Positions 55,024-62,394 of a stretch of 64,000 bases of DNA are shown here, in pieces. Under the pieces are notes generated by a model. It was not told where the DNA came from and did not search any database. It saw nothing but the letters and a program-made list of their open reading frames with translations. The stretch covers positions 1 through 64,000 of the forward strand of contig JAMPDR010000003.1 of NCBI GenBank assembly GCA_023665555.1, in the 5' to 3' direction. This DNA is from Ruminococcus sp. (GTDB lineage: Bacteria; Bacillota; Clostridia; Oscillospirales; Acutalibacteraceae). How positions within the stretch are numbered: the stretch's first letter is position 1; each line of letters opens with the position of its first letter. Position numbers and translations under genes: made by a program.

Positions 55024-55308
55024 TTAATTCTTTTTATAATTACCTTTAGCGGCTTGTTTAACTTTTTTCTTTGCGGCAACAAGTTCACGATTTTTGGCTT
55101 CATAACTCCAAGTAGCCGAAAGTGAATCAGTAGACCAGTTAGCAATAGTAATAATCAAAATTGGCAAGATGGCACCAAGAACAAGCAAGGCAATGAAGAA
55201 TTCTAAAATAGAGAAGTTGCCAAATAGCTTTACGCTATCCATGGTTTCAATAACCTTGATAAATTGTTGCTTAACAAGACTAAAAGCAACTGAAAAATTG
55301 TTTTGCAT
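55024..55308 (-). CDS. Prophage membrane protein (94 residues)
   Basis: ATG 55308 (MQNNFSVAFSLVKQQF) follows AGAGGTG; the frame opens ten codons earlier. A central hydrophobic segment (ILEFFIALLVLGAILPILIITIA) is followed by a strongly basic C-terminus (ELVAAKKKVKQAAKGNYKK). It lies in the leftward operon between the 81-residue gene and the frameshifted gene. Possibly a minor coat protein; not recognized. Confidence 0.78.
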   Translation of the reverse strand: MQNNFSVAFSLVKQQFIKVIETMDSVKLFGNFSILEFFIALLVLGAILPILIITIANWSTDSLSATWSYEAKNRELVAAKKKVKQAAKGNYKKN

Positions 55309-55321
55309 AAAATACACCTCT

Positions 55322-55567
55322 TTAATCGGACGTGTCACGACCTATGACAAGATAGACAATTGCAATTGCAAGTGTAGCAGTAGCAAAAACGGCGAGCATG
55401 GAAGGCATATAGCCGATAGACGAAGTAACATAAGTGATGAACTTCGGGAGCATACCGAAAAGGGAAATCAACCCGCGAATAACCGACATCAAAAAGCTAA
55501 AAATGGCTTGAATAGCGTCCCATATAGAACCGAGAAAATCGGTTATATATTTTAAAATTGCAGTCAT
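55322..55567 (-). CDS. Prophage minor coat-like membrane protein (81 residues)
   Basis: Two to three hydrophobic stretches (ITDFLGSIWDAIQAIFSFLMSVIRGLISLFG and MLAVFATATLAIAIVYLVIG). Its start overlaps the stop of the Zot gene (ATGA). In inoviruses a short hydrophobic minor coat protein (pVI) is often next to the Zot/pI gene, which this resembles in position and character; the assignment is by context only. Confidence 0.72.
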   Translation of the reverse strand: MTAILKYITDFLGSIWDAIQAIFSFLMSVIRGLISLFGMLPKFITYVTSSIGYMPSMLAVFATATLAIAIVYLVIGRDTSD

Positions 55568-56187
55568 GGTGTACTATCCCAGCTTTCATAATTAAAGTAC
55601 TGTACACCGTCAAAATCAGTACAATCGTAACTATCAAAATATTTGTAATAAGGTTTACGATAAAGGAACTTTACACAAGGGCTAAATATACGTTCCCAAA
55701 AAGTAGAAAAGCGATAACCAAGAGAAAGTTCAGAAGTAAATTCGTTAATAGCAATATTGCGAAATATACGGCGGCACACAGAAAATTGACGAAACAGCGG
55801 AAAAATAGGCTTTGTGACGTACCATAAATCATAGACATTATTCCTTATAGTTTTATCCATACGACTGTAATCTTGACAAAAAACGACGATATCGTTACCT
55901 AAATGACGGTGAAGTGTAAAGAAACGTTTATGCTCATTTGAGAATGACTTGTAAGCACGTCCATCAGCGTCAAGAGTAATTTCATCAAGCAAAATCAAAC
56001 TATCCTCAATACGAAAATCAGCTAAGTCTTTGAAATCAACGACCTCACAGCCTTCGCAGTAAAAGTTAGTCAAAACATGGCTATATTTACTTTTACCTTT
56101 ATCAATGCGTTTAAGTTCCTTTTGAGCGATTTTAGTAAGTAAAGTAGTCTTACCGCAACCTGGAACACCGAAATAACATGTAATCAT
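55564..56187 (-). CDS. Zot-type phage assembly ATPase (pI-like)
   Basis: Zonular occludens toxin domain protein, 207 residues. Walker A GVPGCGKTT (residues 7-15), Walker B SLILLDE (63-69), and the family segment FCQDYSRMDKTIRNNVYDLWYV. In filamentous phages this ATPase drives assembly and extrusion of the virion. Unlike proteobacterial Zot/pI it shows no clear transmembrane helix followed by a large periplasmic domain, as expected for a single-membrane host. ATG 56187 lies 3 bases after the stop of the 35-residue gene. Confidence 0.88.
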   Translation of the reverse strand: MITCYFGVPGCGKTTLLTKIAQKELKRIDKGKSKYSHVLTNFYCEGCEVVDFKDLADFRIEDSLILLDEITLDADGRAYKSFSNEHKRFFTLHRHLGNDIVVFCQDYSRMDKTIRNNVYDLWYVTKPIFPLFRQFSVCRRIFRNIAINEFTSELSLGYRFSTFWERIFSPCVKFLYRKPYYKYFDSYDCTDFDGVQYFNYESWDSTP

Positions 56188-56189
56188 AA

Positions 56190-56297
56190 TTAACTACCTC
56201 GCCAAATTTTAAGAATCAAGCCGAATATACCCGAAACAGTAAGAGCGCCGATAAGGTACATAAAAGGCTGACAATTTACAAATGAAAAAATAAACAT
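56190..56297 (-). CDS. Tiny prophage membrane protein (35 residues)
   Basis: MFIFSFVNCQPFMYLIGAL followed by TVSGIFGLILKIWRGS: one hydrophobic helix with a basic end. AGGAGT lies 6 bases before ATG 56297. It fits exactly between the pIII-like gene and the Zot gene. Tiny single-helix virion tip proteins (pVII/pIX, about 32-33 residues) exist in filamentous phages, so this is a candidate. Confidence 0.62.
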   Translation of the reverse strand: MFIFSFVNCQPFMYLIGALTVSGIFGLILKIWRGS

Positions 56298-56301
56298 AGA
56301 A

Positions 56302-57327
56302 TCACTCCTTACGGCGGTTAGTAAGTCCGACAATGAAAGAAGCCAAACCAAGACCTAAAATAACGAACATGACCGTAGCAATTTTAGAAACAGAGCCTGA
56401 GCCATTCATCCCCGAAAAGAATTCAATATTACTGGAAATGAAAGCAAAAGCGTTCCTTTGATTACCAGAATTGAAACTATTTAAATCAGGCAGAGCGTCA
56501 GCGGCTTTATCTAAATTATCAAAACTATCCCCAATAACTTCTTTTTCAGCATTATCATAATCATTTACAACACCGTTAGTCGTATCTTCGGCAGTTGTAA
56601 ATTCATCATCATTAATAGAACGTAATTCCGAAAGAATTTGTTGCGTATAGAAATAAATGCCACTTTCAAACACAGTAGATTTACCTAAATAATCAACAAT
56701 AGTTTCTATATCTTCGGGATTTATTTCATTGCCGAAAACATAGTTGTATTTGCAACCCAAGTAAGACTTAGAAAATCCATTAAATGAATAAATACAGTTA
56801 CCATAAAAATTAATATAATTTTGTGCATATTGTTTTCTAGTTTGAGTAAGATTAGAATAACTTTTAATACCATCAGATAAAGTTCTAGAATCAAGAAGCG
56901 AGTAAGTATAATGGGCATTTTGAGTTGCATACCATGCATAGCGATAAATGTAAACTTCATATTTATCGCCAGTACCAGCCATAGAAGTAAGCAATGCGAA
57001 ATCAATTAAAAGCTGGTCAGCATTATTACCATCAGCAGAATGAAACCTAAATTTAGTCCGTATAGAGTTAATATCATATCCGCCATAAGGCACTATATGT
57101 GTAACAAACATTTCAAACAAAGGGCCTTGCGTTGTTTCGGGAGTATAGACAACAACAGCGGAAGAATAAGAACCGAAGCTATTAGGATTCGGAAACGGTA
57201 AAGAGATTGTAGTATCAGCGTCTTTGTAATCAACAGCAGAAATGAGAAGAGGACTACAACAACTAACTAATATCAATAATACGGAAACAGCGACCAAAGC
57301 TACCGTTTTTAGCCTTGTATGCGCCAT
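56302..57327 (-). CDS. pIII-like attachment protein candidate
   Basis: A 341-residue protein with an N-terminal signal (LKTVALVAVSVLLILVSCC...LLISAVDYKD) and a C-terminal membrane anchor (KIATVMFVILGLGLASFIVGL) ending in basic NRRKE. The middle is rich in Tyr, Asn and Ser, suitable for an extracellular domain. The arrangement and position before Zot match inovirus pIII adsorption proteins; there is no sequence family match by eye. The start lies inside the preceding gene and lacks a good ribosome site. Confidence 0.7.
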   Translation of the reverse strand: MAHTRLKTVALVAVSVLLILVSCCSPLLISAVDYKDADTTISLPFPNPNSFGSYSSAVVVYTPETTQGPLFEMFVTHIVPYGGYDINSIRTKFRFHSADGNNADQLLIDFALLTSMAGTGDKYEVYIYRYAWYATQNAHYTYSLLDSRTLSDGIKSYSNLTQTRKQYAQNYINFYGNCIYSFNGFSKSYLGCKYNYVFGNEINPEDIETIVDYLGKSTVFESGIYFYTQQILSELRSINDDEFTTAEDTTNGVVNDYDNAEKEVIGDSFDNLDKAADALPDLNSFNSGNQRNAFAFISSNIEFFSGMNGSGSVSKIATVMFVILGLGLASFIVGLTNRRKE

Positions 57328-57523
57328 AGCGGATTGTGAATTCGTATTGTTCTAACACCTCACAGTCAGACGACCAAATAGATTCAAGTTTTGCAGAGAG
57401 TTGTTCATCATTGGGAGCAAAACAACAGATTCCTATTTTATCGTCTTGAGTTTTCAAAATGTAATAAGAATAATTATCCTTATCAATCTTTTTAAGCGAG
57501 TTAATACGTGTAACAAATTTCAT
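57263..57523 (-). CDS. Candidate ssDNA-binding protein (86 residues)
   Basis: ATG 57523 (MKFVTRINSLKK) follows GGAGG by 8 bases. Eighty-six residues, beta-rich by pattern, ending YEFTIRYGAYKAKNGSFGRCFRIIDIS. The length and the C-terminal strand pattern recall gV of Ff phages (87 residues), which coats viral ssDNA, but similarity is weak and the call is inferred from size and position. It overlaps the pIII-like gene by 65 bases. Confidence 0.5.
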   Translation of the reverse strand: MKFVTRINSLKKIDKDNYSYYILKTQDDKIGICCFAPNDEQLSAKLESIWSSDCEVLEQYEFTIRYGAYKAKNGSFGRCFRIIDIS

Positions 57524-57617
57524 TAAAAAAACCTCCAAAATATTTATCTATACAAAATGCAAAGAATTTATATAGTTCATTGTAAAATGCTTTAAGAATA
57601 GGTAACATAATTAAAAA

Positions 57618-57654
57618 TCCTCAACTATACAAAATTTATCTTTTGTATAGTTGA
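57618..57654 (-). terminator. Long AT-rich hairpin upstream of the phage operon
   Basis: CTCAACTATACAAAA and TTTTGTATAGTTGAG are perfect 15-base arms with a 6-base loop. On the minus strand it lies between the 70-residue gene and the 86-residue gene and is followed by GATTTTTA, so it may terminate the former. A further TATACAAAAT copy lies near 57550. It could instead be a phage origin hairpin. Confidence 0.6.
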
Positions 57655-57684
57655 GAGTAGCCAAAACAGCACTTTGCACAATTT

Positions 57685-57897
57685 TCAATAACATCCTAGC
57701 AAAGCCAGTAGCTTTTCTTGGATGATTCGGAAATCTTCATACCTGCGTACCGCTTCGTAATATTTCAGTATGTAGTACGAATCATTCCTGTAATGCAACA
57801 TTAATCTGTATGATACTTCCAATGCTTCTTCAAGGCGGCTTTCTTCAAACCAACAGAATTCGTATAGCAATACTTTGAACCGTTGCAAATCGTCCAT
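57685..57897 (-). CDS. Hypothetical 70-residue helical protein
   Basis: ATG 57897 (MDDLQRFKVLLYEF) is preferred because GAGGT lies 5 bases upstream; ATG 57918 lacks a site. The sequence is acidic and strongly helical (ESRLEEALEVSYRLMLHY...AVRRYEDFRIIQEKLLALLG). No known family recognized. It could be the first gene of the prophage or the last host gene; no replication initiator motif is visible in it. Confidence 0.6.
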   Translation of the reverse strand: MDDLQRFKVLLYEFCWFEESRLEEALEVSYRLMLHYRNDSYYILKYYEAVRRYEDFRIIQEKLLALLGCY

Positions 57898-57961
57898 AAC
57901 TACCTCGCATTCGTCCATGTACGGCTTTTTAGATATTCTTATTCAATGCTTTTATCATAAT

Positions 57962-58002
57962 AAAAAATTAGCCGCATCATCTAAGATTACGGCTAATTTT
58001 TT
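57962..58002 (-). terminator. Terminator of the COG2426 gene
   Basis: AAAAAATTAGCCG and CGGCTAATTTTTT are perfect 13-base arms around a 15-base loop, lying 12 bases past the stop codon of the minus-strand gene and T-rich on both sides, so bidirectional. It sets a right limit for the prophage. Confidence 0.9.
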
Positions 58003-58013
58003 ATTTGTAATTT

Positions 58014-58517
58014 TTATACACCGATTGCTCCAAGCAATCCATATGATAAAAGCGACGTTATAATTCCGGCGACAAAAACACCTACTGCAATAACCGGAAG
58101 TGAATTCTTAATTCGTATATCTAACAAGTCAGCAATCAATGCGCCTGTCCATGCACCGGTTCCGGGCAACGGGATTGCAACCAACAGAAAAAGTCCCCAA
58201 AGTCTGTATTTTTTTACTTTATCTGCTTTACGTATTGATCTAGCCTCAAGTTTATTGATCATCATCTCAATTTTATTAAATCGCTTTAACCAATTAAATA
58301 TTTTTCTTATAAAAAACAGTATAAACGGAATCGGCAACATATTTCCTATATAACATATAATGAAAGCCTTTATAAATTCAACATCCATAAGTTTGGCCGC
58401 TATCAATCCTCCGCGCAGTTCAAGAACCGGAAATAGCGAAATAATAAATGTAATAAACTCAGGAGCAGCTTTATCACCTAATAGACCAATAAAAAATTGT
58501 ACAATGCTCTCAGACAT
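58014..58517 (-). CDS. COG2426 small multidrug export family membrane protein
   Basis: A 167-residue integral membrane protein matching the COG2426/Sm_multidrug_ex pattern: FPVLELRGGLIAAKLMDVEF (a conserved ELRGG start), IGNMLPIPFILFF and AIPLPGTGAWTGALIADLL. The export name is a family label and transport substrates are unproven. Its start is 11 bases after the stop of the Nudix gene, so they form a two-gene operon on the minus strand. Confidence 0.88.
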   Translation of the reverse strand: MSESIVQFFIGLLGDKAAPEFITFIISLFPVLELRGGLIAAKLMDVEFIKAFIICYIGNMLPIPFILFFIRKIFNWLKRFNKIEMMINKLEARSIRKADKVKKYRLWGLFLLVAIPLPGTGAWTGALIADLLDIRIKNSLPVIAVGVFVAGIITSLLSYGLLGAIGV

Positions 58518-58528
58518 TCGAAACCACC

Positions 58529-59260
58529 TTAAATTCCTTTGACTTTGAAATATTGAACAGCCTTTTCAAGAATTCGTTTGTCATTTTCATAATTAAGAGT
58601 ATGCATTGCTGATTCATAATCAAACCACCCGCATTCTTCAATTTCTTCAATTTGAATGGTATATTCTTTTTCATCAGTTTCAGCAAGAAAAATGACAACG
58701 CTTTTTTCGATTTTCCCCTGAATCGTATATTCCGAACTTTGGCTGAATTCAGGCAAAATTGTAACATGAAGTCCCGTTTCTTCAAGAACTTCTCTTACAG
58801 CTGTTTCCTCATTTGTTTCGCCTAACTCAATATGCCCCTTTGGAAAGCCCCAATGTGCACTTCGTTTATTACGGATGAGAAGAAATTTTTTCTTATCATT
58901 TTCATTTCTGAAAACAACAGCTCCACATGAGCTTTCATATAAACATTCAATACTGTATCTGTTTTTTCCCTCAGCAAAATCAATCGCTTTTTTTATGTCA
59001 TGCACAATGAAACGAGTGCTTTTGGGTGCAACAACCCAAACCAATCCCTTACCACCAAAACGTCTGATTGATGCAATAATTCTACCGTCGAAATTTCTAA
59101 CGGGATGATTAATGCCCATTATGTATGCACTTTGAACTGTGTTTTTCACTGACTTACAGCCTTCAATTATACCATAATTCAGCTTATACCTATATCCAAA
59201 ACGTCTGTTGTAGGAATTCATTGGGGAGGTCACACGTACTTTGACGAATCTACCTAACAT
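58529..59260 (-). CDS. PPase-like / Nudix hydrolase fusion protein
   Basis: A 243-residue protein with two parts. Residues 1-100 (MLGRFVKVRVTSPMNSYN..YKLNYGIIEG..AYIMGINHPVRNFDGRIIA) look like a reduced inorganic pyrophosphatase-type fold. Residues about 110-243 are a Nudix domain with the box GHIELGETNEETAVREVLEETGL, closest to diadenosine tetraphosphate hydrolases. Likely cleaves nucleoside polyphosphates or capped substrates. ATG 59260 follows GGGGA about 8 bases upstream. First gene of the operon with COG2426. Confidence 0.87.
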   Translation of the reverse strand: MLGRFVKVRVTSPMNSYNRRFGYRYKLNYGIIEGCKSVKNTVQSAYIMGINHPVRNFDGRIIASIRRFGGKGLVWVVAPKSTRFIVHDIKKAIDFAEGKNRYSIECLYESSCGAVVFRNENDKKKFLLIRNKRSAHWGFPKGHIELGETNEETAVREVLEETGLHVTILPEFSQSSEYTIQGKIEKSVVIFLAETDEKEYTIQIEEIEECGWFDYESAMHTLNYENDKRILEKAVQYFKVKGI

Positions 59261-59447
59261 GGTGTGTCCCCTTTTAAACAAGGTGCAGTGAGTTTACATA
59301 TTCGTTACACGAACAAACACTACACAAGATAATATGAGTATATTATAACCGCTTACGTTGTTTTTTTCAATAGATTTTGGAAAAAATATGTATAATTTGT
59401 CTGCGTTGCCTCTTTGAAAAAGTAAAAAAGATATAAATATATTTGAT

Positions 59448-59482
59448 AGACAGTTGTCTTTTTGGATACAAAATGATATAAT
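59448..59482 (+). promoter_or_regulatory. Promoter and palindromic operator of the HAD-TtcA operon
   Basis: -35 TTGTCT (59454-59459), 17-base spacer, -10 TATAAT (59477-59482). The perfect palindrome AGACAGTTGTCT (59448-59459) covers the -35. TetR proteins often bind such TAGACA-type dyads, and the operon encodes a TetR regulator, so autoregulation is a reasonable guess. Confidence 0.6.
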
Positions 59483-59521
59483 ATGTTGAATAGATACTTT
59501 ATTATATTGGATTGATTAATA

Positions 59522-60361
59522 ATGAAAACTCTTTATTTGACTGATCTTGACGGTACTTTCCTGAACAGTAAGGCACAAGTATCATCCAGGTCAAAGCAAA
59601 TTCTAAATATGCTTTGTGATAATGATATCCTTTTCACAATAGCTTCTGCCAGAACTTTTGCAACTGTAATACCGATGTTCACCGGTGTTTCTCTCCGCAA
59701 TCCATTGGTTTTAATGAACGGTGTTTGTATTTATGATCCCATAAAACGTAAAACTGTTGTAAGACACACTTTTTCCGAGTCAACAGCAAAACAGATTGTA
59801 GATATATTCGAGCACCACGGCAAGCATCCGATGCTTTATTTTGAAAATAATAGTTCTATGCTTGTAGAATATAAAACATTAGTCACAAAATCACAAAAAG
59901 ATTATGTGGCTCATCGCAGGGATTTTTATAAAAAGAACTTTCGGCAAATCGATAAATATAGTATCTGTGAAAATGATAACATTGTTTATGCTGCCATGAT
60001 AGATAAAAAAGAAGAACTTGAACCAATTTATCATGAAATTCTAACACTTGACGATGTTTCATGTCATTTCTACCCTGATAATTATTGTGGTGAGTATTTT
60101 ATTGAAGTTTTCAGAAAAGGTGTTTCGAAAGCAAGCGGAGCAATGATGGTTAAGCAATTGCTGAATGCAGATAAGATCGTTGCCTTTGGCGATAATATGA
60201 ACGATGTACCATTATTTAAACTTGCGGATGAATCGTATGCAGTTTCTAACGCTTGTGAAAGTCTTAAACAAATTGCAACAGGTGTTATCGGTTCAAATGA
60301 CGAGAATGCTGTTGCTGAATTTTTGCTTGATCTGTACAATAATGGAACAATTAATTCTTAA
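59522..60361 (+). CDS. HAD family hydrolase (Cof type)
   Basis: A 279-residue Cof/IIB-type HAD phosphatase. Motif I is LTDLDGTFLNSKAQVSSRS, motif II lies in FTIASAR, and motif IV is VAFGDNMNDVPLFKLADES. Probable sugar-phosphate or flavin-phosphate phosphatase; the substrate is not evident. First gene of a plus-strand operon; no clear ribosome binding site precedes ATG 59522. Confidence 0.9.
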   Translation: MKTLYLTDLDGTFLNSKAQVSSRSKQILNMLCDNDILFTIASARTFATVIPMFTGVSLRNPLVLMNGVCIYDPIKRKTVVRHTFSESTAKQIVDIFEHHGKHPMLYFENNSSMLVEYKTLVTKSQKDYVAHRRDFYKKNFRQIDKYSICENDNIVYAAMIDKKEELEPIYHEILTLDDVSCHFYPDNYCGEYFIEVFRKGVSKASGAMMVKQLLNADKIVAFGDNMNDVPLFKLADESYAVSNACESLKQIATGVIGSNDENAVAEFLLDLYNNGTINS

Positions 60362-60372
60362 GAGGTATAAAA

Positions 60373-60915
60373 ATGAGTAAGCTTTATGATGAATATTGCA
60401 AAACATATGCATTGACTAAAGAAAACAGTGATGGTTTTCTTGAAGCTGTTGAAAGCATATATTACACCGATGAGGTACAGTCACTCTCTGCTTACGAACA
60501 GCACCTTGATATAGACAGATTGCAACATATTACGGCTGTTGCATATATTTCATACAAGGTTTGTAAGCATTTTGGTTGGGATTATAAATCGGCAGCAAGA
60601 GGCGCAACTATGCATGATTTATTTTATTATGATTGGCGCGATGGTGAAAACGGTAAATGGCACAAACTGCATGGATATAAGCATCCCAATTATGCTGCTC
60701 TCAATGCCAAAGAGTTATATCCTGGTATAAGTGAACTTGAACTTAATATTATTTCACGACATATGTGGCCATTGACTGTGATTCCGCCGAAATATAAAGA
60801 GGGCTTTATTGTCAGTCTTGCTGATAAATATTGTGCAACCCGCGAGTTGATGTATTCTTTGAGCAAAAAATATAAAAAACGTTTTCTGGCTGACGTAGAA
60901 AGGATCAAAGCATGA
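60373..60915 (+). CDS. HD domain hydrolase
   Basis: A 180-residue HD phosphohydrolase. Metal ligands are RLQHITAVAYISYKV (His), GATMHDLFYYDW (HD) and VSLADKYCATREL (Asp). The order H...HD...D is complete. Substrate unknown. AAGAGGT lies 6-7 bases before ATG; it is 11 bases after the HAD gene and overlaps the next gene by 4 bases. Confidence 0.9.
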   Translation: MSKLYDEYCKTYALTKENSDGFLEAVESIYYTDEVQSLSAYEQHLDIDRLQHITAVAYISYKVCKHFGWDYKSAARGATMHDLFYYDWRDGENGKWHKLHGYKHPNYAALNAKELYPGISELELNIISRHMWPLTVIPPKYKEGFIVSLADKYCATRELMYSLSKKYKKRFLADVERIKA

Positions 60916-61757
60916 ATAATATTATAATGTATGTTCTCTTGTTTTTCTTTTACAGCGCTGCCGGATGGCTTGTTGAAAGTACATATTGTTCAATAGGCGA
61001 AAAACGAATCATTAATCGCGGATTTCTGACAGGTCCTATGTGCCCTATTTACGGCTCAGGTGCATTAGTTATGACTGTGTTTTTATACAATCCGTTTAGA
61101 GATAAACCTTTATATGTCTTTCTAATAGGTATGGTGCTATGTGACTTGGTTGAATATATAACCAGTTTGCTAATGGAAACATTGTTCCATGCAAGATGGT
61201 GGGATTATACAAGTGAGTTTATCAATATTAAAGGAAGAATATGTTTGAAACATACTCTTTATTGGGGTATCGCTTCGGTTGCATTTGTTTATGTTATACA
61301 CCCGAAAGTCAATGCACTGTTTGCTTTACTGAATCCTAATGTAATGCTCTACATAATGATTGCAGTGCTTGTAATATTTGCCGCTGATGTTATCAATGCA
61401 GTAAGAAAAGCTTTGGATATTAGACAGCTGCAAATTAAGCTTAATAAAATTATTGATACGGTTACCGAAAGTCTTAATAATGTAAAAAATTCAATAGAAA
61501 CTATGACGCAGGGACGTGATAAGTCCGAAAAATCAAGCGATGAGCAACCAAGTGCACTTGAACAGATTCAGGATGTTATTCAGCAGTTTGAACTTAGATT
61601 TTCACGCAAAACAAAAAAGCAAAAGAATAAATATGCGAGCAGATTCTTTCATAACTCTATGCCAATAGAAAAGAATACACGAAAACAAATTGAAAGGCTC
61701 AAAAAACTTGTAGATGATATTAAATCTAATGTATTTGAAAACGGAGAAATGCAGTAA
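60912..61757 (+). CDS. CmpB-like membrane protein (putative ABC transporter permease family)
   Basis: A 281-residue membrane protein of the COG4905/CmpB type (PF06541). Diagnostic are FFFYSAAGWLVESTYCSI, GFLTGPMCPIYGSGAL and ETLFHARWWDYTSEFINIKGRICL. Five or so membrane segments span about residues 5-165, and the C-terminal 110 residues are a charged coiled coil (LNKIIDTVTESLNNVKNSIE). No ABC ATPase is nearby, so transport is unproven. ATGA overlap with the HD gene. Confidence 0.88.
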   Translation: MNNIIMYVLLFFFYSAAGWLVESTYCSIGEKRIINRGFLTGPMCPIYGSGALVMTVFLYNPFRDKPLYVFLIGMVLCDLVEYITSLLMETLFHARWWDYTSEFINIKGRICLKHTLYWGIASVAFVYVIHPKVNALFALLNPNVMLYIMIAVLVIFAADVINAVRKALDIRQLQIKLNKIIDTVTESLNNVKNSIETMTQGRDKSEKSSDEQPSALEQIQDVIQQFELRFSRKTKKQKNKYASRFFHNSMPIEKNTRKQIERLKKLVDDIKSNVFENGEMQ

Positions 61758-61783
61758 ATAAACGCAAAGGAGATTTATAAATA

Positions 61784-62377
61784 ATGAACAAGATTGATGT
61801 AAGAGTAAGAAGAACATACAACCAATTAATTAATGCACTGTTTAGATTGTTAGCTGAAAAAAGCTTTGACGACTTAACTGTTCAAGAAATCTGCAATGAG
61901 GCATCTGTTCACAGAGCAACATTTTACAAACATTTTGTTGATAAATATGATTTTCTCAATGCATGTTTTCAACTGAAACTTTCAGAACTTATTTTTGAAA
62001 AGCCGGAAAGCAACTACACACCGGAATCAATGAAAAGAAGTTGCATGAAAATGATAGAGATGGTACTGAACTTTGTTGAGATAAACAGACAAATTCTTAT
62101 TTTTGTGAACAATAATAAATATTCAATTGCATTCAATTCGGCACTGACTGATGCTATTGCAGAATTTATCATTGAAAGAATTGCCACCAAAACAGAACTT
62201 AATCAAAAGCTTGGATATCATACAGAGATGCTCGCTAATTATTATGCCGGTGCAATTTTAGGCTTGATTAAATGGTGGATAACAAAAGATAATCCGTGTA
62301 CCGTTCAAGAATTGCTTGATTTTGCTGAGTTTAAAATCGACGAACTATGCACTTATTTTAATAGGATTGTTATTTAA
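61784..62377 (+). CDS. TetR/AcrR family regulator of the operon
   Basis: A 197-residue TetR protein: RRTYNQLINALFRLLAEKSFDDLTVQEICNEASVHRATFYKHFVDKYDFL is the HTH domain. The C-terminal domain (TEMLANYYAGAILGLIKWWI) resembles DhaS-like TetR proteins. AAAGGAG precedes ATG. It lies inside the operon whose promoter carries AGACAGTTGTCT. Confidence 0.9.
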   Translation: MNKIDVRVRRTYNQLINALFRLLAEKSFDDLTVQEICNEASVHRATFYKHFVDKYDFLNACFQLKLSELIFEKPESNYTPESMKRSCMKMIEMVLNFVEINRQILIFVNNNKYSIAFNSALTDAIAEFIIERIATKTELNQKLGYHTEMLANYYAGAILGLIKWWITKDNPCTVQELLDFAEFKIDELCTYFNRIVI

Positions 62378-62394
62378 TAGAGGAAGTTTAGTAT

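Larger units (their letters stand above)
52104..57961. mobile_element. Inovirus-like (filamentous phage) prophage
   Basis: About 5.8 kb between the radA-linked host gene and a host terminator. It holds a Zot-type ATPase, two tandem 50-64-residue coat-like proteins with near-identical membrane segments, several other single-helix proteins, a signal-peptide protein anchored at its C-terminus, a structured non-coding segment and two XRE repressors with operators. Size and gene content match the Inoviridae plan. The lack of a secretin gene fits a single-membrane host. No Rep or integrase gene was recognized, and no direct-repeat ends were found, so the exact borders are uncertain. Confidence 0.82.

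Noticed and set aside
55169-55555. 128-codon plus-strand frame in the prophage
   Set aside because: It runs antisense across three compact overlapping phage genes with good ribosome sites and has no family features.
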